In this document: piece after piece, positions 1 through 9,038 of the stretch
Numbering within the stretch: position 1 is the stretch's first letter
Layout: the number at the start of each line of letters is the position of its first letter
DNA from: Rehaibacterium terrae
GTDB lineage: Bacteria > Pseudomonadota > Gammaproteobacteria > Xanthomonadales > Xanthomonadaceae
Length of the DNA: 64,000 nt
Assembly (NCBI RefSeq): GCF_014202935.1
Contig: NZ_JACHHX010000016.1
Span: forward strand, 1-64,000
Direction: 5' to 3'
The notes under the pieces: generated by a model
The model's database searches: none
The model's input: only the letters and a program-made list of their open reading frames with translations
Told to the model about the DNA's origin: nothing
Program-made: the position numbers and the translations under genes

Positions 1-112
1 AAAACTCTCAGGAATTGGCAACGACGGTGTGATTTTCCGGGGATTCGCGCAGTCGTCCAAGGGGGGCCAAGCCAAGCCCGCTGCGGAGTTCGTGCGTTTT
101 GCAGGGCCGACG

Positions 113-138
113 AAAAAGCCGCGCAGCGGGCGCGGCTT
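113..138 (-). terminator. Intrinsic terminator after tRNA-Cys
   Basis: A 9-bp perfect stem (116-124 pairing with 130-138, five-base loop) is followed on the minus strand by a T tract (the A run at 113-117). It lies just downstream of the tRNA-Cys gene, where a terminator for the tRNA or uvrC-pgsA-tRNA transcript would be expected. Confidence 0.7.
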
Positions 139-149
139 GTCGTTTGCGT

Positions 150-223
150 TGGAGGCCTGGGTCGGAATCGAACCGGCGTACACGGCTTTGCAGGCCGCTG
201 CATGACCACTCTGCCACCAGGCC
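150..223 (-). tRNA. cysT: tRNA-Cys (GCA)
   Basis: The minus strand folds as a cloverleaf. The acceptor arm starts GGCCTGG and pairs with the 3' end CCAGGCC, followed by a discriminator and an encoded CCA (TGG at 150-152 on the plus strand). The T arm contains GGTTCGATTCC, and the anticodon loop reads CTGCAAA, giving anticodon GCA for cysteine. It is 74 nt long. It lies 84 bp after tRNA-Gly, the same order as glyW-cysT behind pgsA in Escherichia coli; a leuZ equivalent would fall before the window start and cannot be checked here. Confidence 0.95.
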
Positions 224-264
224 TTGTTCGGCGGCGCGCCGGGGAAGCGTAGCTTCGTCCGGCT

Positions 265-299
265 GAAAAAACAAAACCCCGGCGGACCGAGGTTTTGTT
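265..299 (-). terminator. Intrinsic terminator between the two tRNAs
   Basis: The 9-bp arms AACAAAACC (270-278) and GGTTTTGTT (291-299) form a hairpin whose minus-strand 3' side runs into six T residues (the A run 265-270). It sits immediately after the tRNA-Gly gene, so it probably ends or attenuates the transcript before tRNA-Cys. It could also be a processing hairpin. Confidence 0.6.
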
Positions 300-307
300 C
301 TTGAAGA

Positions 308-383
<76 letters not shown>

Positions 384-432
384 GGAAGAGAACGGGAATT
401 TTACGGATGCTTCGAGGGCTGTCAACACCCCG

Positions 433-1017
433 TCACGTACTTTTTTCGCCGCGCATGGCCGGCCAGGCCGCGACCAGGTAGTTCCAGCCCGACCACAGGG
501 TGAGGAAGGCGGCCACCGCCAGCAGCACCTCGCCGACCCGGAAGGTCGGGAACAGGTACTCGCCGCCAGCCAGCGGGATCGGCGCGAAGTACAGCAGCAG
601 GATCAGCGCGACCATCTGCACGATGGTCTTGATCTTGCCGACCCAGGCGACCTTGACCCGGCCGCGCTCGCCGATCTCGGCCATCCACTCGCGCAGCGCC
701 GAGATGGTGATCTCGCGGCCGACGATGATCGCCGCCAGGATCGCCATGAACAGCGTCGGGTGCTTCTGCACGATCAGGAACAGCGCCACCGTCACCGCCA
801 GCTTGTCCGCGACCGGATCAAGGAAGGCACCGAAGGCCGAATACATCCCGAAGCGGCGCGCGATCCAGCCGTCCAGCCAGTCGGTGATCGCGCCGATGGT
901 GAAGATGAAGGCGGCGGCGAAGTTGGTCCAGGAATAGTCCAGGTACCACACCAGCACGAGCACCGGGATCAGGGCGATCCGGAACAGCGTGAGCACGGTG
1001 GGAATGGTCAAGGTCAT
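433..1017 (-). CDS. pgsA: CDP-diacylglycerol-glycerol-3-phosphate 3-phosphatidyltransferase
   Basis: This integral membrane enzyme makes phosphatidylglycerol phosphate from CDP-diacylglycerol and glycerol-3-phosphate, the committed step to phosphatidylglycerol and cardiolipin. The 194-residue length fits the family. The CDP-alcohol phosphotransferase signature DGx2ARx8Gx3Dx3D is complete at residues 49-71 (DGWIARR ... GAFLDPVAD). Several hydrophobic segments follow (about residues 8-26, 32-46, 90-110 and 140-180). The start codon overlaps the uvrC stop by 4 bp (ATGA), indicating translational coupling; the same pair is coupled in E. coli. The two tRNA genes lie downstream. Confidence 0.95.
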   Translation of the reverse strand: MTLTIPTVLTLFRIALIPVLVLVWYLDYSWTNFAAAFIFTIGAITDWLDGWIARRFGMYSAFGAFLDPVADKLAVTVALFLIVQKHPTLFMAILAAIIVGREITISALREWMAEIGERGRVKVAWVGKIKTIVQMVALILLLYFAPIPLAGGEYLFPTFRVGEVLLAVAAFLTLWSGWNYLVAAWPAMRGEKST

Positions 1018-2876
1018 CGGGTGCCTCCCTGCCCTGCGGTCGCGCCCGGACTGTCCAGGCCGTGCAGTGCGGCATAGATCCTTTCGGCGAGCGCGGCGTT
1101 GACGCCGTCGACGCGGGCGATCTCCTCGACGCCCGCGGCGCGCAGCCCGGCCAGCCCGCCGAAATGCTTCAACAGCTTAGCGCGTCGGCGCGGGCCGATG
1201 CCGGGAATGTCCTCCAGCCGGCTGGTTTCGCGCAGCTTCTGGCGCTTGCCGCGGTGGCCGGTGATGGCGAAACGGTGTGCCTCGTCGCGGATCTGCTGGA
1301 CCAGCTGCAAGGCCGGCGAGCCGCCGCCGGGGCGCAGTTCGCTGCCGTCGGGCCGGATCAGCGTCTCCTCGCCGGGGCGGCGCGCTTCGCCCTTGGCGAC
1401 GCCGACCAGTTCGACGCCGCGCACGCCCAGTTCGTCGAGCACGTCGCGCGCCTGCGCGAGCTGACCCCTGCCGCCGTCGATCAGCAGCACGTCGGGCAGC
1501 ACGCCCTCCTCGGCGGCGCGCCGGAAGCGCCGCTCCAGCGCCTGGCGCATGGCGGCGTAGTCGTCTCCGGGCGTGATGCCGACGATGTTGTAGCGGCGGT
1601 ACTGGCCGCGCACCGGGCCTTCGCCGTCGAACACCACGCAGGAGGCCACGGTGGCCTCGCCCAGGGTGTGGCTGATGTCGAAGCACTCCAGCCGCCCGGG
1701 CGGCGATTCCAGGCCGAGCAGCGCCTGCAGGGCGTCGAGCCGGGCGCGCTGGTTGGCGCTGCTCTGCCTCTCGGTGGCGAGTGCCAGTTGCGCATTGCGC
1801 ATGGCCAGGTCGAGGTAGCGGGCGCGCTCGCCGCGTACCGCGGTCTTCAGTTCGACACGGCGACCGGCCTGCTCGCTCAGCGCGGCGGCAAGCAGTTCGG
1901 CGTCGGGCACGGCGTGGCTGAGCACGATCTCGCGCGGCGGACGCTGCGCCAGGTAGTACTGCGAGAGGAAGGCGCCGAGCACTTCCTCGGGCGCGTCGGC
2001 GCCGTTGGTGCGCGGAAAGAAGGCGCGGGTGCCGAGGTTCATGCCGTTGCGGAAGCACAGCAGCAGCACGCAGGCGCTGCCCTGCTCGACCACGCAGGCG
2101 AGCACGTCCATCTCGGCCTGGCCGCCCTCGACGTACTGGCGCGCCTGCAGCCGGCGCAGGTCGGCGATCAGGTCGCGCAGGCGGGCGGCGTCCTCGAAGC
2201 GCAGCGCGGCGCTGGCCTGTTCCATGGCCGCGCCGAGCTCGCCAAGCAGCTCCTCGCCGCGGCCGTCGAGCAGCAGGCCGGCGCGGCGCACGCTGTCGTG
2301 ATAGTCCTCGCGCGAGACCAGTCCCACGCAGGGCGCCGAGCAGCGGCCGATCTGGTACTGCAGGCAGGGACGGCTGCGGTTGCGGAACACCGAGTCCTCG
2401 CAGCCGCGCAGGCGGAACAGCTTGTGCAACAGGTCGAGCGCGTCGCGCACCGCCGAGGCGCTCGGGTAGGGGCCGAAATAGCGTCCCGGCGCGGCGCGGC
2501 TGCCGCGATGGAAGGCGATGCGCGGCCACTCGCCGGCGGTGATGTGGATGTACGGGTAGCTCTTGTCGTCGCGCAGCAGCACGTTGTAGCGCGGCCGCAG
2601 CGACTTGATGAGCTGGTTTTCCAGCAGCAGTGCCTCGGCCTCGGTGCGGGTGACCGTGACCTCCATGCGCGCGATCTGCGACACCATGCGCTGGGTACGC
2701 AGCGGCAGCGCCTTGGTGAAGTAGCTGGCGACGCGCTTGTCCAGCGCCGACGCCTTGCCGACATACAGCACGCTGCCGTCGGCGGCGTACATGCGGTACA
2801 CGCCGGGCGCGGAAGTCAGGGTGCGGACGAAGGCCTTGCCGTCGAAGACGCTGGCGGAAGTGTCGGTCTGGCTCAT
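1014..2876 (-). CDS. uvrC: Excinuclease ABC subunit C
   Basis: UvrC makes both incisions during UvrABC nucleotide excision repair. The 620 residues carry, in order, an N-terminal GIY-YIG nuclease domain (about 17-95; PGVYRMY and VLYVGKA), a UVR motif that contacts UvrB (about 205-240; FEDAARLRDLI), the RNase-H-like 5' nuclease domain (about 385-540; ECFDISHTLGE and LLIDGGRGQL) and two C-terminal helix-hairpin-helix motifs (IPGIGPRRRAKLLKHFG). The ATG at 2876 was chosen because it overlaps the upstream stop by 4 bp and aligns with family N-termini. The frame stays open further upstream, but only across the neighbouring gene. Confidence 0.96.
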   Translation of the reverse strand: MSQTDTSASVFDGKAFVRTLTSAPGVYRMYAADGSVLYVGKASALDKRVASYFTKALPLRTQRMVSQIARMEVTVTRTEAEALLLENQLIKSLRPRYNVLLRDDKSYPYIHITAGEWPRIAFHRGSRAAPGRYFGPYPSASAVRDALDLLHKLFRLRGCEDSVFRNRSRPCLQYQIGRCSAPCVGLVSREDYHDSVRRAGLLLDGRGEELLGELGAAMEQASAALRFEDAARLRDLIADLRRLQARQYVEGGQAEMDVLACVVEQGSACVLLLCFRNGMNLGTRAFFPRTNGADAPEEVLGAFLSQYYLAQRPPREIVLSHAVPDAELLAAALSEQAGRRVELKTAVRGERARYLDLAMRNAQLALATERQSSANQRARLDALQALLGLESPPGRLECFDISHTLGEATVASCVVFDGEGPVRGQYRRYNIVGITPGDDYAAMRQALERRFRRAAEEGVLPDVLLIDGGRGQLAQARDVLDELGVRGVELVGVAKGEARRPGEETLIRPDGSELRPGGGSPALQLVQQIRDEAHRFAITGHRGKRQKLRETSRLEDIPGIGPRRRAKLLKHFGGLAGLRAAGVEEIARVDGVNAALAERIYAALHGLDSPGATAGQGGTR

Positions 2877-4291
2877 TCGCCCACGGGCAGCCGGCTCGCC
2901 TGGCCGCTGTCGATCTGGATGCGCAGGATCTCGTGCGCATCGGTGTTGGCCAGCCACAACGCCCCCGCGGCGACGGCGATCGCGGCCGGCCGCCGCAGTG
3001 GATGATCGCACGGGAATCGACTGAGCCCGCCACCGCCCAGCTTCAGGCGGCGCAGGGCGTCGTTGTAGGCATCGGCCACCCACAGCACCGGCGCGTCGGG
3101 GTCGAGCGCGATCGCCAGCGGGTATTGCAACCTCGCCGCTTCACGGCTGCCGTCCTGGTCGCCGAATTCGAACGGCCCACGCCCGACCAGCGTCTGCACT
3201 GCGCCGCTGTCGATGTTGACGCTGCGCAACGCCGAAGCCGATGCGTCGCAGACGTAGAGTGTCTTCTGCACCAGCGCCAGGGATGCCGGATGGGCGAATT
3301 CCGCCACGTCGGCCGCGCCGTCGGTGAGTCCGAACTGGTCGCTGCCGCAGAGCCGCCGCAGCACGCCGAGACCGAGGTCGTACTCCCAGATCTGGTTGCT
3401 GCCGGCCAGCGCGGCGAACAGGCGGCCCTGGGCGGCCGCCACCGCCCAGGGCTGGTCGAGCGTCGCGGCCGCCGGGTCGGCCACCGGCCCCTCCACCGGC
3501 GTGCCGGGCTGGCCGTTGCCGGCCAGCGTGTCGACTTGGCCGCGCGGCAGCGAAATCCGCCGCAGCGCGTGGTTGCCGGTATCGGCGACGTAGAGCGTGT
3601 CGCGTACCAGGCTGAGCCCGCGCGGGGCGTTGAAGGCGGCCTCGTCGAGGCTACCGTCCACCAGATCCGGAAAGCCGCCGCCGAACACACGCAACAGACG
3701 CCCGTCGTGGGTGCATTCGAGGATGCGGTGGTGGCCGCTGTCGGCGATGTACAGGTGCTTGGCACCCACCGCGATGCCGGCCGGCCAGGCCAGCGCCGTG
3801 CGCATGGCGGCGTTGCGCACGACCACGGCCTCGGCCTGCGGCACCACGCCGGGTTCGTCGAGCATGGCGGCGATGCTGGCATCGAGCGCCTCGCGCTGCA
3901 TGTCGCCGGCGACGATCTCGCGCAGCTGGCCGCGCGCGTCGACCAGCGCCACCGAGGGCCAGGCCTGGATGCCGTAGTGCTGCCAGGCGACGAAGTCCGG
4001 GTCGTTGGCGACCGGGAAGGCCAGGCCGAGCCGGCCGACCGCCTGCTCGACCAGCGCCGGGCTGCGCTCGGCCTCGAATTTGGGCACGTGCAGGGCGAAC
4101 ACGCGCAGCCGGTCGGGGTACTTGGCCTGCAGATGGCGCAGGTCGCCGAGCAGGTTGTGACTGTAGGCCGAGCCGGCACTCCAGAACGCGATCGCCACCA
4201 CCCGCCCGCGCTGGCCGGCCAGCGTCGCCGCCGGCGCGTTGATCCAGTGCAGGCGGTCGGTGAATTCGGGAGCGAGCGCGGCGGCGGTCAT
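2873..4291 (-). CDS. Thioredoxin-fold / NHL-repeat beta-propeller protein lacking CxxC
   Basis: 472 residues. Residues about 1-150 look like a TlpA/AhpC-type thioredoxin fold (VVAIAFWSAGSAYSHNLLGDL ... AWPSVALVDARGQL). About 165-470 hold six NHL-type blades with the recurring pattern LYIADSGHHRI, LYVADTGNHAL, LWVADAYNDAL. This is the layout of animal NHLRC2 and related bacterial proteins. At the position of the redox CxxC the sequence reads SAGSAYS, so thiol-disulfide activity is not expected. No signal peptide is evident, so it is probably cytoplasmic. It sits between the phosphatase gene and uvrC and overlaps uvrC by 4 bp. Its role is unknown; a protein-binding scaffold is one inference. 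Confidence 0.8.
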   Translation of the reverse strand: MTAAALAPEFTDRLHWINAPAATLAGQRGRVVAIAFWSAGSAYSHNLLGDLRHLQAKYPDRLRVFALHVPKFEAERSPALVEQAVGRLGLAFPVANDPDFVAWQHYGIQAWPSVALVDARGQLREIVAGDMQREALDASIAAMLDEPGVVPQAEAVVVRNAAMRTALAWPAGIAVGAKHLYIADSGHHRILECTHDGRLLRVFGGGFPDLVDGSLDEAAFNAPRGLSLVRDTLYVADTGNHALRRISLPRGQVDTLAGNGQPGTPVEGPVADPAAATLDQPWAVAAAQGRLFAALAGSNQIWEYDLGLGVLRRLCGSDQFGLTDGAADVAEFAHPASLALVQKTLYVCDASASALRSVNIDSGAVQTLVGRGPFEFGDQDGSREAARLQYPLAIALDPDAPVLWVADAYNDALRRLKLGGGGLSRFPCDHPLRRPAAIAVAAGALWLANTDAHEILRIQIDSGQASRLPVGE

Positions 4292-4318
4292 GACGGGCCT
4301 CCAGTGGGCCTGGCGCGA

Positions 4319-4789
4319 TTATGCGCCCTGCCGCAGCCGTTGCAGCAAACCATCGGCGGCGTCCGAGAGCAGCGCGAAGACCTGCTCGAAGTCGGCCTCG
4401 TCGCCATAGTAGGGATCGGGCACCTCCGCGGACTCGCCCAGGCCGGCCGCATCGAGCAGCAGGCTGACGCGGGCCGGGGCGCCGGCCGGCGCACGGCGTC
4501 GCACCACGGCCAGGTTCTGGCGGTCGGCGCAGAGCAGCCAGTCGAAGTCGTGGAAGTCGCGCTCGACGAGCTGGCGTGCGCGCAGGCCGGCGATATCGAT
4601 GCCGTGACGGCGCGCCACCGCGATCGCACGCGGGTCGGGCGGCCGACCGATGTGCCAATCCCCGGTCCCGGCCGAATCGATCCGGACCTGCCCGTCGACT
4701 CCCGCCGCTTGTAGCCGGGCGCGCACGATGCCCTCGGCCAAGGGCGAGCGGCAAATGTTTCCGAGACAGACAAAAAGCAATCCATTCAT
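4319..4789 (-). CDS. Low-molecular-weight protein-tyrosine phosphatase
   Basis: 156 residues with the P-loop CLGNICRSP at residues 7-15 (the Cx5R active site) and the acid/base Asp in DPYYGDEADF near the C-terminus, both intact. The ATG at 4789 places the P-loop at the usual distance from the N-terminus; an upstream in-frame extension is not conserved-looking. In proteobacteria these enzymes either control tyrosine-kinase-driven polysaccharide export or act as general phosphatases. No kinase or capsule genes lie nearby, so the substrate is unknown. It is separated from kdsB by the hairpin-rich element at 4808-4965. Confidence 0.92.
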   Translation of the reverse strand: MNGLLFVCLGNICRSPLAEGIVRARLQAAGVDGQVRIDSAGTGDWHIGRPPDPRAIAVARRHGIDIAGLRARQLVERDFHDFDWLLCADRQNLAVVRRRAPAGAPARVSLLLDAAGLGESAEVPDPYYGDEADFEQVFALLSDAADGLLQRLRQGA

Positions 4790-4807
4790 GTAGATATGGA
4801 TTAAATC

Positions 4808-4965
4808 TAGGGAAGATCTGAACAAGTCCATCCTGGACTTGCCAGCCCACGCCGCGTCCGGCGCATGTCCGGACGCGGCTTCGACGAATCAAGCACTTGC
4901 GTGCTTGATTCGCGAGCCGGCCATCCCTGGCCGGCGGAACCTCTGAATTGATCAGAGGTTCCCTA
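4808..4965. mobile_element. MITE-like element of five consecutive hairpins with terminal inverted repeats
   Basis: The ends TAGGGAAGATCTGAAC (4808-4823) and GATCAGAGGTTCCCTA (4950-4965) are 16-bp inverted repeats with 13 matches. Between them lie five perfect stem-loops: 4823-4830/4834-4841 (8 bp), 4851-4861/4869-4879 (11 bp), 4885-4896/4901-4912 (12 bp), 4916-4923/4928-4935 (8 bp) and 4936-4946/4952-4962 (11 bp). There is no open frame. The size (158 bp), the TIRs beginning with TA and the lack of coding fit a miniature inverted-repeat transposable element. The right TIR supplies the TAG stop codon of kdsB. The transcript of this region would be almost entirely double-stranded. Confidence 0.75.
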
Positions 4966-5739
4966 AAGCTTTTTATCAGCAACGATCCGCGCCTCGGCCC
5001 GGGCCAGATCGGCCTCGGTATCGACGCCGGGCGGGAACGGCACGGGCGTCAGCGCCACCGCGATGCGCTGGCCGGCTTCCAGCACACGCAGTTGCTCCAG
5101 CGACTCGACCCGTTCCAGCCAGCCCGGCGGCATCGCCGCGAACCGGCGCAGGAAGCCGGCGCGGTAGGCGTAGATGCCGATGTGGCGCAGCCAGCCGCCG
5201 CCGGGCAGGCTCAGCCGGTCGACGGCGAAGCGGTCGCGGTGCCAGGGGATCGGCGCGCGGCTGAAGTACAGCGCCAGCCCGTCGGCGTCACGCACCAGTT
5301 TGACCACATTGGGGTCGAACAGCGCTTCGCTGTCGTCGACCGGCGCCGCCAGCGTCGCCATCGGCGCGGCGCTGGCCGCCAGCGTCTCGGCCACGCAGCG
5401 GATGCCCTCGGGCGGCGCGAACGGCTCGTCGCCCTGCAGGTTCACCACGATCTGCGCCTCGTCCCACCCCAGCGCCTGGGCGCATTCGGCGAGCCGGTCG
5501 GTGCCGGAGACGTGGTCGGCGCGGGTCATGCAGACGGTGACGCCCTGCCCGGCCACGGCCTCGGCGACGCGGGCGTCGTCGGTGGCGACCACCACCTCGC
5601 GCGCGCCGGCGGCCAGGGCGCGGCGGGCGACATGCAGCACCATCGGCTCGCCGGCGAGCGGGCGCAGCGGCTTGCCCGGCAGGCGGCTGGCGCCGTAGCG
5701 GGCGGGGATGGCGACGATGAAGTCGAGGGATGGGGTCAT
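4963..5739 (-). CDS. kdsB: 3-deoxy-manno-octulosonate cytidylyltransferase (CMP-Kdo synthetase)
   Basis: KdsB activates Kdo with CTP for lipopolysaccharide inner-core synthesis in the cytoplasm. The 258 residues start with the nucleotidyltransferase signature [15 protein letters not shown] at residues 10-24 and contain NLQGDEPF and HIGIYAYR, typical of the family. The ATG at 5739 is set by homology; the frame is open further upstream without conserved sequence. The last codons (ADKKL, TAG) run into the TIR of the adjacent hairpin element, so the stop codon belongs to the repeat. lpxK lies 118 bp upstream on the same strand. Confidence 0.95.
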   Translation of the reverse strand: MTPSLDFIVAIPARYGASRLPGKPLRPLAGEPMVLHVARRALAAGAREVVVATDDARVAEAVAGQGVTVCMTRADHVSGTDRLAECAQALGWDEAQIVVNLQGDEPFAPPEGIRCVAETLAASAAPMATLAAPVDDSEALFDPNVVKLVRDADGLALYFSRAPIPWHRDRFAVDRLSLPGGGWLRHIGIYAYRAGFLRRFAAMPPGWLERVESLEQLRVLEAGQRIAVALTPVPFPPGVDTEADLARAEARIVADKKL

Positions 5740-5857
5740 CCAGTCATTCCGAAGTCGAAGGTCTGCATGGCAGGAAGCGTGTGCTCGTCTGCCGCCGGCT
5801 GAGGGCGCAAGCCGCGACCGTGACCCGGCCCGGCCGTGGCGGCCGCTCGCGGCTCGC

Positions 5858-6862
5858 TCACGCCGCTCCTGCCGGGGCTGTCCGCAAACCGTCCAGCCGG
5901 GCCAGCAGCGCCTCGTAGAAGGCGTCCGGCAGCTCGGCCTCGACCGGCACCACCCAGGCATCCGGCAGCGCGAAGTCGCGGCACTTCACCGCATCCTTCT
6001 CGGTCATCAGCAGCGGCAGCGGCTCGTCGAAATCCAGCTCGTGCGGGGCGAAGACATGATGGTCGAGAAAGGCATGCTCGACCAGCTCGATGCCGAGCCG
6101 ACGCAGGGCCTCGAAGAAGCGGGCGGGGTGGCCGATGCCGGCCACGGCGTGCACGCGACGGCCGGCGAAGGCGCTCAGCGGCAGGACGCGGTCGCCGGCC
6201 AGCGCACGGGCATCGAGCAGGCGCGGCAGCATCAGCCATTCGTCGTCGCGCGGCTCGCCGCCGTTGACGACACGGAAATCACAGGGGGGGCGGTCGCCGG
6301 GCCGCTCGCGCAAAGGGCCAGCCGGCAGCAGTCGGCCATTGCCGTAGCGGCGGACGCCGTCGAGCACCTCGATCTCGACGTCGCGGCCGAGCCGGTAATG
6401 CTGCAGGCCGTCGTCGGCCAGGATCAGGTCGCAGCCGGCATCGACCAGCGCCCGCGCAGCCCGCACGCGGTCGGCATCGACCCGCACCGGCAGGCCGGTA
6501 CGCCGGGCGATCAGGCAGGGCTCGTCGCCGGCGTCGGTCGCCGGCGTGTCGGCCTCGACGGTGAGCGGCTCGCGTCCGCGCCGGCCGTAGCCACGGCTGA
6601 CCACGCCGGGCCGCCAGCCGGCATCGCGCAGGCGCTCGCCTAGCGCGACGATCAAGGGCGTCTTGCCGGCGCCGCCGACGGTGAGGTTGCCGACCACCAC
6701 CACCGGCACCGGCAACCGCTGCACACGCAGCCAGCCGCGCAGGTAGGCGGCGCGGCGCAGTGCGCTCAGCGCGGCGTGGATCGCCGCCAGCAGGCGCAGG
6801 CCGATCCCCGGCGCCTCACCGCCGTACCAGCGGCGCTGCAGCCGATCGACCAGTCCGTTCAC
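5858..6862 (-). CDS. lpxK: Tetraacyldisaccharide 4'-kinase
   Basis: LpxK phosphorylates the 4' position of the lipid A disaccharide at the inner face of the cytoplasmic membrane. 334 residues; the Walker A loop [12 protein letters not shown] lies at about residues 58-69, and LADDGLQHY is the usual downstream family motif. The start is a GTG that overlaps the msbA stop (GTGA), so translation is probably coupled to msbA. Gene order msbA-lpxK-kdsB is the classical lipid A/LPS cluster. Confidence 0.95.
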   Translation of the reverse strand: MNGLVDRLQRRWYGGEAPGIGLRLLAAIHAALSALRRAAYLRGWLRVQRLPVPVVVVGNLTVGGAGKTPLIVALGERLRDAGWRPGVVSRGYGRRGREPLTVEADTPATDAGDEPCLIARRTGLPVRVDADRVRAARALVDAGCDLILADDGLQHYRLGRDVEIEVLDGVRRYGNGRLLPAGPLRERPGDRPPCDFRVVNGGEPRDDEWLMLPRLLDARALAGDRVLPLSAFAGRRVHAVAGIGHPARFFEALRRLGIELVEHAFLDHHVFAPHELDFDEPLPLLMTEKDAVKCRDFALPDAWVVPVEAELPDAFYEALLARLDGLRTAPAGAA

Positions 6863-8619
6863 GCCCCTTCGGTCTCCCGGAACTGCAGGCGGTACAGGTG
6901 CGAGTACAGGCCGTCGCGGGCCAGCAGCTCGGCATGGGTGCCCTGTTCGACGATCCGCCCCTGGTCGAGCACCAGCACCTGGTCGGCATGCTCGACGGTG
7001 GACAGACGATGGGCGATCACCAGCGTGGTGCGGTCCGGGATCAGGTGCGCCAACGCGTCCTGCACCAGCCGCTCGGATTCGCTGTCGAGCGCGGCGGTGG
7101 CCTCGTCCAGGATCAGGATCGGCGCGTCCTTGAGGAAGGCGCGGGCGATGGCCAGGCGCTGGCGCTGGCCGCCCGACAGCAGTGCGCCGTTCTCGCCGAT
7201 GCGGGTGTCGAAGCCCTGCGGCAGGCGCTCGATGAATTCCAGCGCATTGGCGGCCTCGGCAGCGCGGCGGATCGCCTCGGGCGTGGCCTGGCTCTGCGCG
7301 CCGTAGGCGATGTTGGCGGCGACGGTGTCGTCGAACAGCATCACCTTCTGTCCCACCAGGGCGATCTGCCGGCGCAGGTCGGCCAACCGGTACTCCTGCA
7401 GCGGCACGCCGTCGAGCAGGATCTGCCCGGCATCAGGCTCGTAGAAGCGCGGGATCAGCCGCACCAGGGTGGACTTGCCGCTGCCGGAGCGGCCGACCAC
7501 GGCGGTCACCGTACCGGGCCGGGCGATGAAGCTGACCCCGTCCAGCGCCGGCCGTTGCTGGCCGGGGTAGTTCAGCCGCACGTCGCGGAACTCGATCTCG
7601 CCACGCGCGCGCGCCAGCGGCCGGCTGCCGGTATCGCGCTCCTCGGGCGCATCGAGCACCGAGAACAGCCGCTCGGAGGCGGCGATGCCGCGCTGGATCG
7701 CGCTCTGCACATTGGTGATGCGCTTGAGCGAGGGCAGCAGCGCCATCATCGCCGTCATCAGCGAGACGAACTGGCCGGCGGTCATGCGGCCCTTGATCGC
7801 CTCGCGACCGGCGACGAACAGGATCACCGCCAACGCCAGCGCGGCCAGGAACTGCACCACCGACGACGCCGCGGCGCGCGTGGTCTCGACCTTGATGTTG
7901 AGATAGAGGTTGCGGTTGGCCAGCGCCGAGTAGCGTGAGGCTTCCTCGGCCTGACCGCCGTAAACCTTGACCTCCTGCTGCGCGGCCAGGGTCTGTTCGG
8001 CGCTCTGCGCCATCTGCGCGACGCCGTCCTGGATGCCGAGGTTGATGCGCCGGTAGCGGCGCGAGACGTAGCCGGAGATGGCGACGATCAGCGGCACCAC
8101 CACGATCATCGCCAGCGTCACCCGCACGCTCTGGCTGAGCATGACGGCGATCAGGATGGCAATGGTGAGGGTGTCGGTGATGATCACCTTGAGCGCCTCG
8201 GCGCTGGCCTGGCTGACCTGCTCGGTGTCGTAATTGAGCCGCGACACCAATGCCGGCACCGGCTCGGCATCGAAACGCGCGCTCGGCAGCCGCAGATACT
8301 TGAGCAGCAGCGCCTCGCGCAGGTCGCGCACCACGCTGCGGCCGGCACGGGCCATGCCGTAGTCGGTGGCGAAGGTGGCCAGGCCGCGAATGATGAACAG
8401 GCCGAGCACCGACAGCGGCAGCGCCAACCGGACCTCCGGGTTGCGCGCCACGAAGGCCTCGTCGACCATCGGCCGCATCAGCAGGGTGAACGCGCCGGCC
8501 GCGGCCGCCTCGACGACCATGCCGATCGCCGCCGCCAGCAGCAGGTACCAGTAGCGCCCGGCATAACCCAGCAGGCGGCGGTAGATGCGCCAGCCGTCGG
8601 CGCTCACGCCGGGACTCAT
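6859..8619 (-). CDS. msbA: Lipid A export ABC transporter, permease/ATPase
   Basis: MsbA flips core-lipid A across the inner membrane. The 586-residue half-transporter has six N-terminal membrane helices (about residues 1-320) followed by a nucleotide-binding domain with Walker [11 protein letters not shown], signature [15 protein letters not shown] and Walker [13 protein letters not shown]. It overlaps exbD upstream and lpxK downstream by 4 bp each, so the genes form one translationally coupled unit. Confidence 0.95.
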   Translation of the reverse strand: MSPGVSADGWRIYRRLLGYAGRYWYLLLAAAIGMVVEAAAAGAFTLLMRPMVDEAFVARNPEVRLALPLSVLGLFIIRGLATFATDYGMARAGRSVVRDLREALLLKYLRLPSARFDAEPVPALVSRLNYDTEQVSQASAEALKVIITDTLTIAILIAVMLSQSVRVTLAMIVVVPLIVAISGYVSRRYRRINLGIQDGVAQMAQSAEQTLAAQQEVKVYGGQAEEASRYSALANRNLYLNIKVETTRAAASSVVQFLAALALAVILFVAGREAIKGRMTAGQFVSLMTAMMALLPSLKRITNVQSAIQRGIAASERLFSVLDAPEERDTGSRPLARARGEIEFRDVRLNYPGQQRPALDGVSFIARPGTVTAVVGRSGSGKSTLVRLIPRFYEPDAGQILLDGVPLQEYRLADLRRQIALVGQKVMLFDDTVAANIAYGAQSQATPEAIRRAAEAANALEFIERLPQGFDTRIGENGALLSGGQRQRLAIARAFLKDAPILILDEATAALDSESERLVQDALAHLIPDRTTLVIAHRLSTVEHADQVLVLDQGRIVEQGTHAELLARDGLYSHLYRLQFRETEGA

Positions 8620-9038
8620 CGGGTCTCCTCCGGCGCGGTGGGGATGGCGATCTGGCGGAAGCCGAGCTGGCCGAGCACATCGATCGCGGTGACCACCGCC
8701 TGGTGCGGCGTGCGCGCATCGGCACGGACCATCACCGGCCGGTCGCGATCATCGCCGGCCACGCGCCGCACGGCTTCGCGCAGCGCGGCCGCGTCGCGCC
8801 GCAGCACCTCCTCGTTGCCGACGTAGTAGCGGCCCTCGACGTCGACCGTGATCGTGAGCGTCTGCGGCTGCTCCAGCGTGGGCGGCGCGTCGGCGCGCGG
8901 CAGCTGCAGCTTGAGCGCCGAGCGCGCATCGAAGGTGGTCGTCACCACGAAGAAGATGATCAGCGTGAACACCACGTCGATCAGGGAAGTGAGGCTGATC
9001 TCCGGCTCGTCGCGCAGCCGGCCGCTGTCCAGCCTCAT
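8616..9038 (-). CDS. exbD: Biopolymer transport protein ExbD/TolR family
   Basis: 140 residues: a short cytoplasmic N-terminus (EPEISLTSLIDVVF), a single transmembrane helix at about 15-36 with the proton-path aspartate in LIDVVF, and a periplasmic domain. It works with ExbB as a proton-driven motor subunit. No TonB gene lies next to it, so the driven partner is not defined here; xanthomonads keep such a pair beside msbA. The ATG at 9038 overlaps the exbB stop by 4 bp, which decides the start even though the frame is open much further upstream. Confidence 0.92.
   Translation of the reverse strand: MRLDSGRLRDEPEISLTSLIDVVFTLIIFFVVTTTFDARSALKLQLPRADAPPTLEQPQTLTITVDVEGRYYVGNEEVLRRDAAALREAVRRVAGDDRDRPVMVRADARTPHQAVVTAIDVLGQLGFRQIAIPTAPEETR

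Noticed and set aside
4823-4962. A CRISPR array or tRNA-like cluster in the hairpin block
   Set aside because: The hairpins differ in sequence and have no equal-length spacers, and no cas genes are present.
5740-5857. A Trm112/YcaR-like gene, often found between lpxK and kdsB
   Set aside because: The 118-bp gap has no frame with the expected zinc cysteines.
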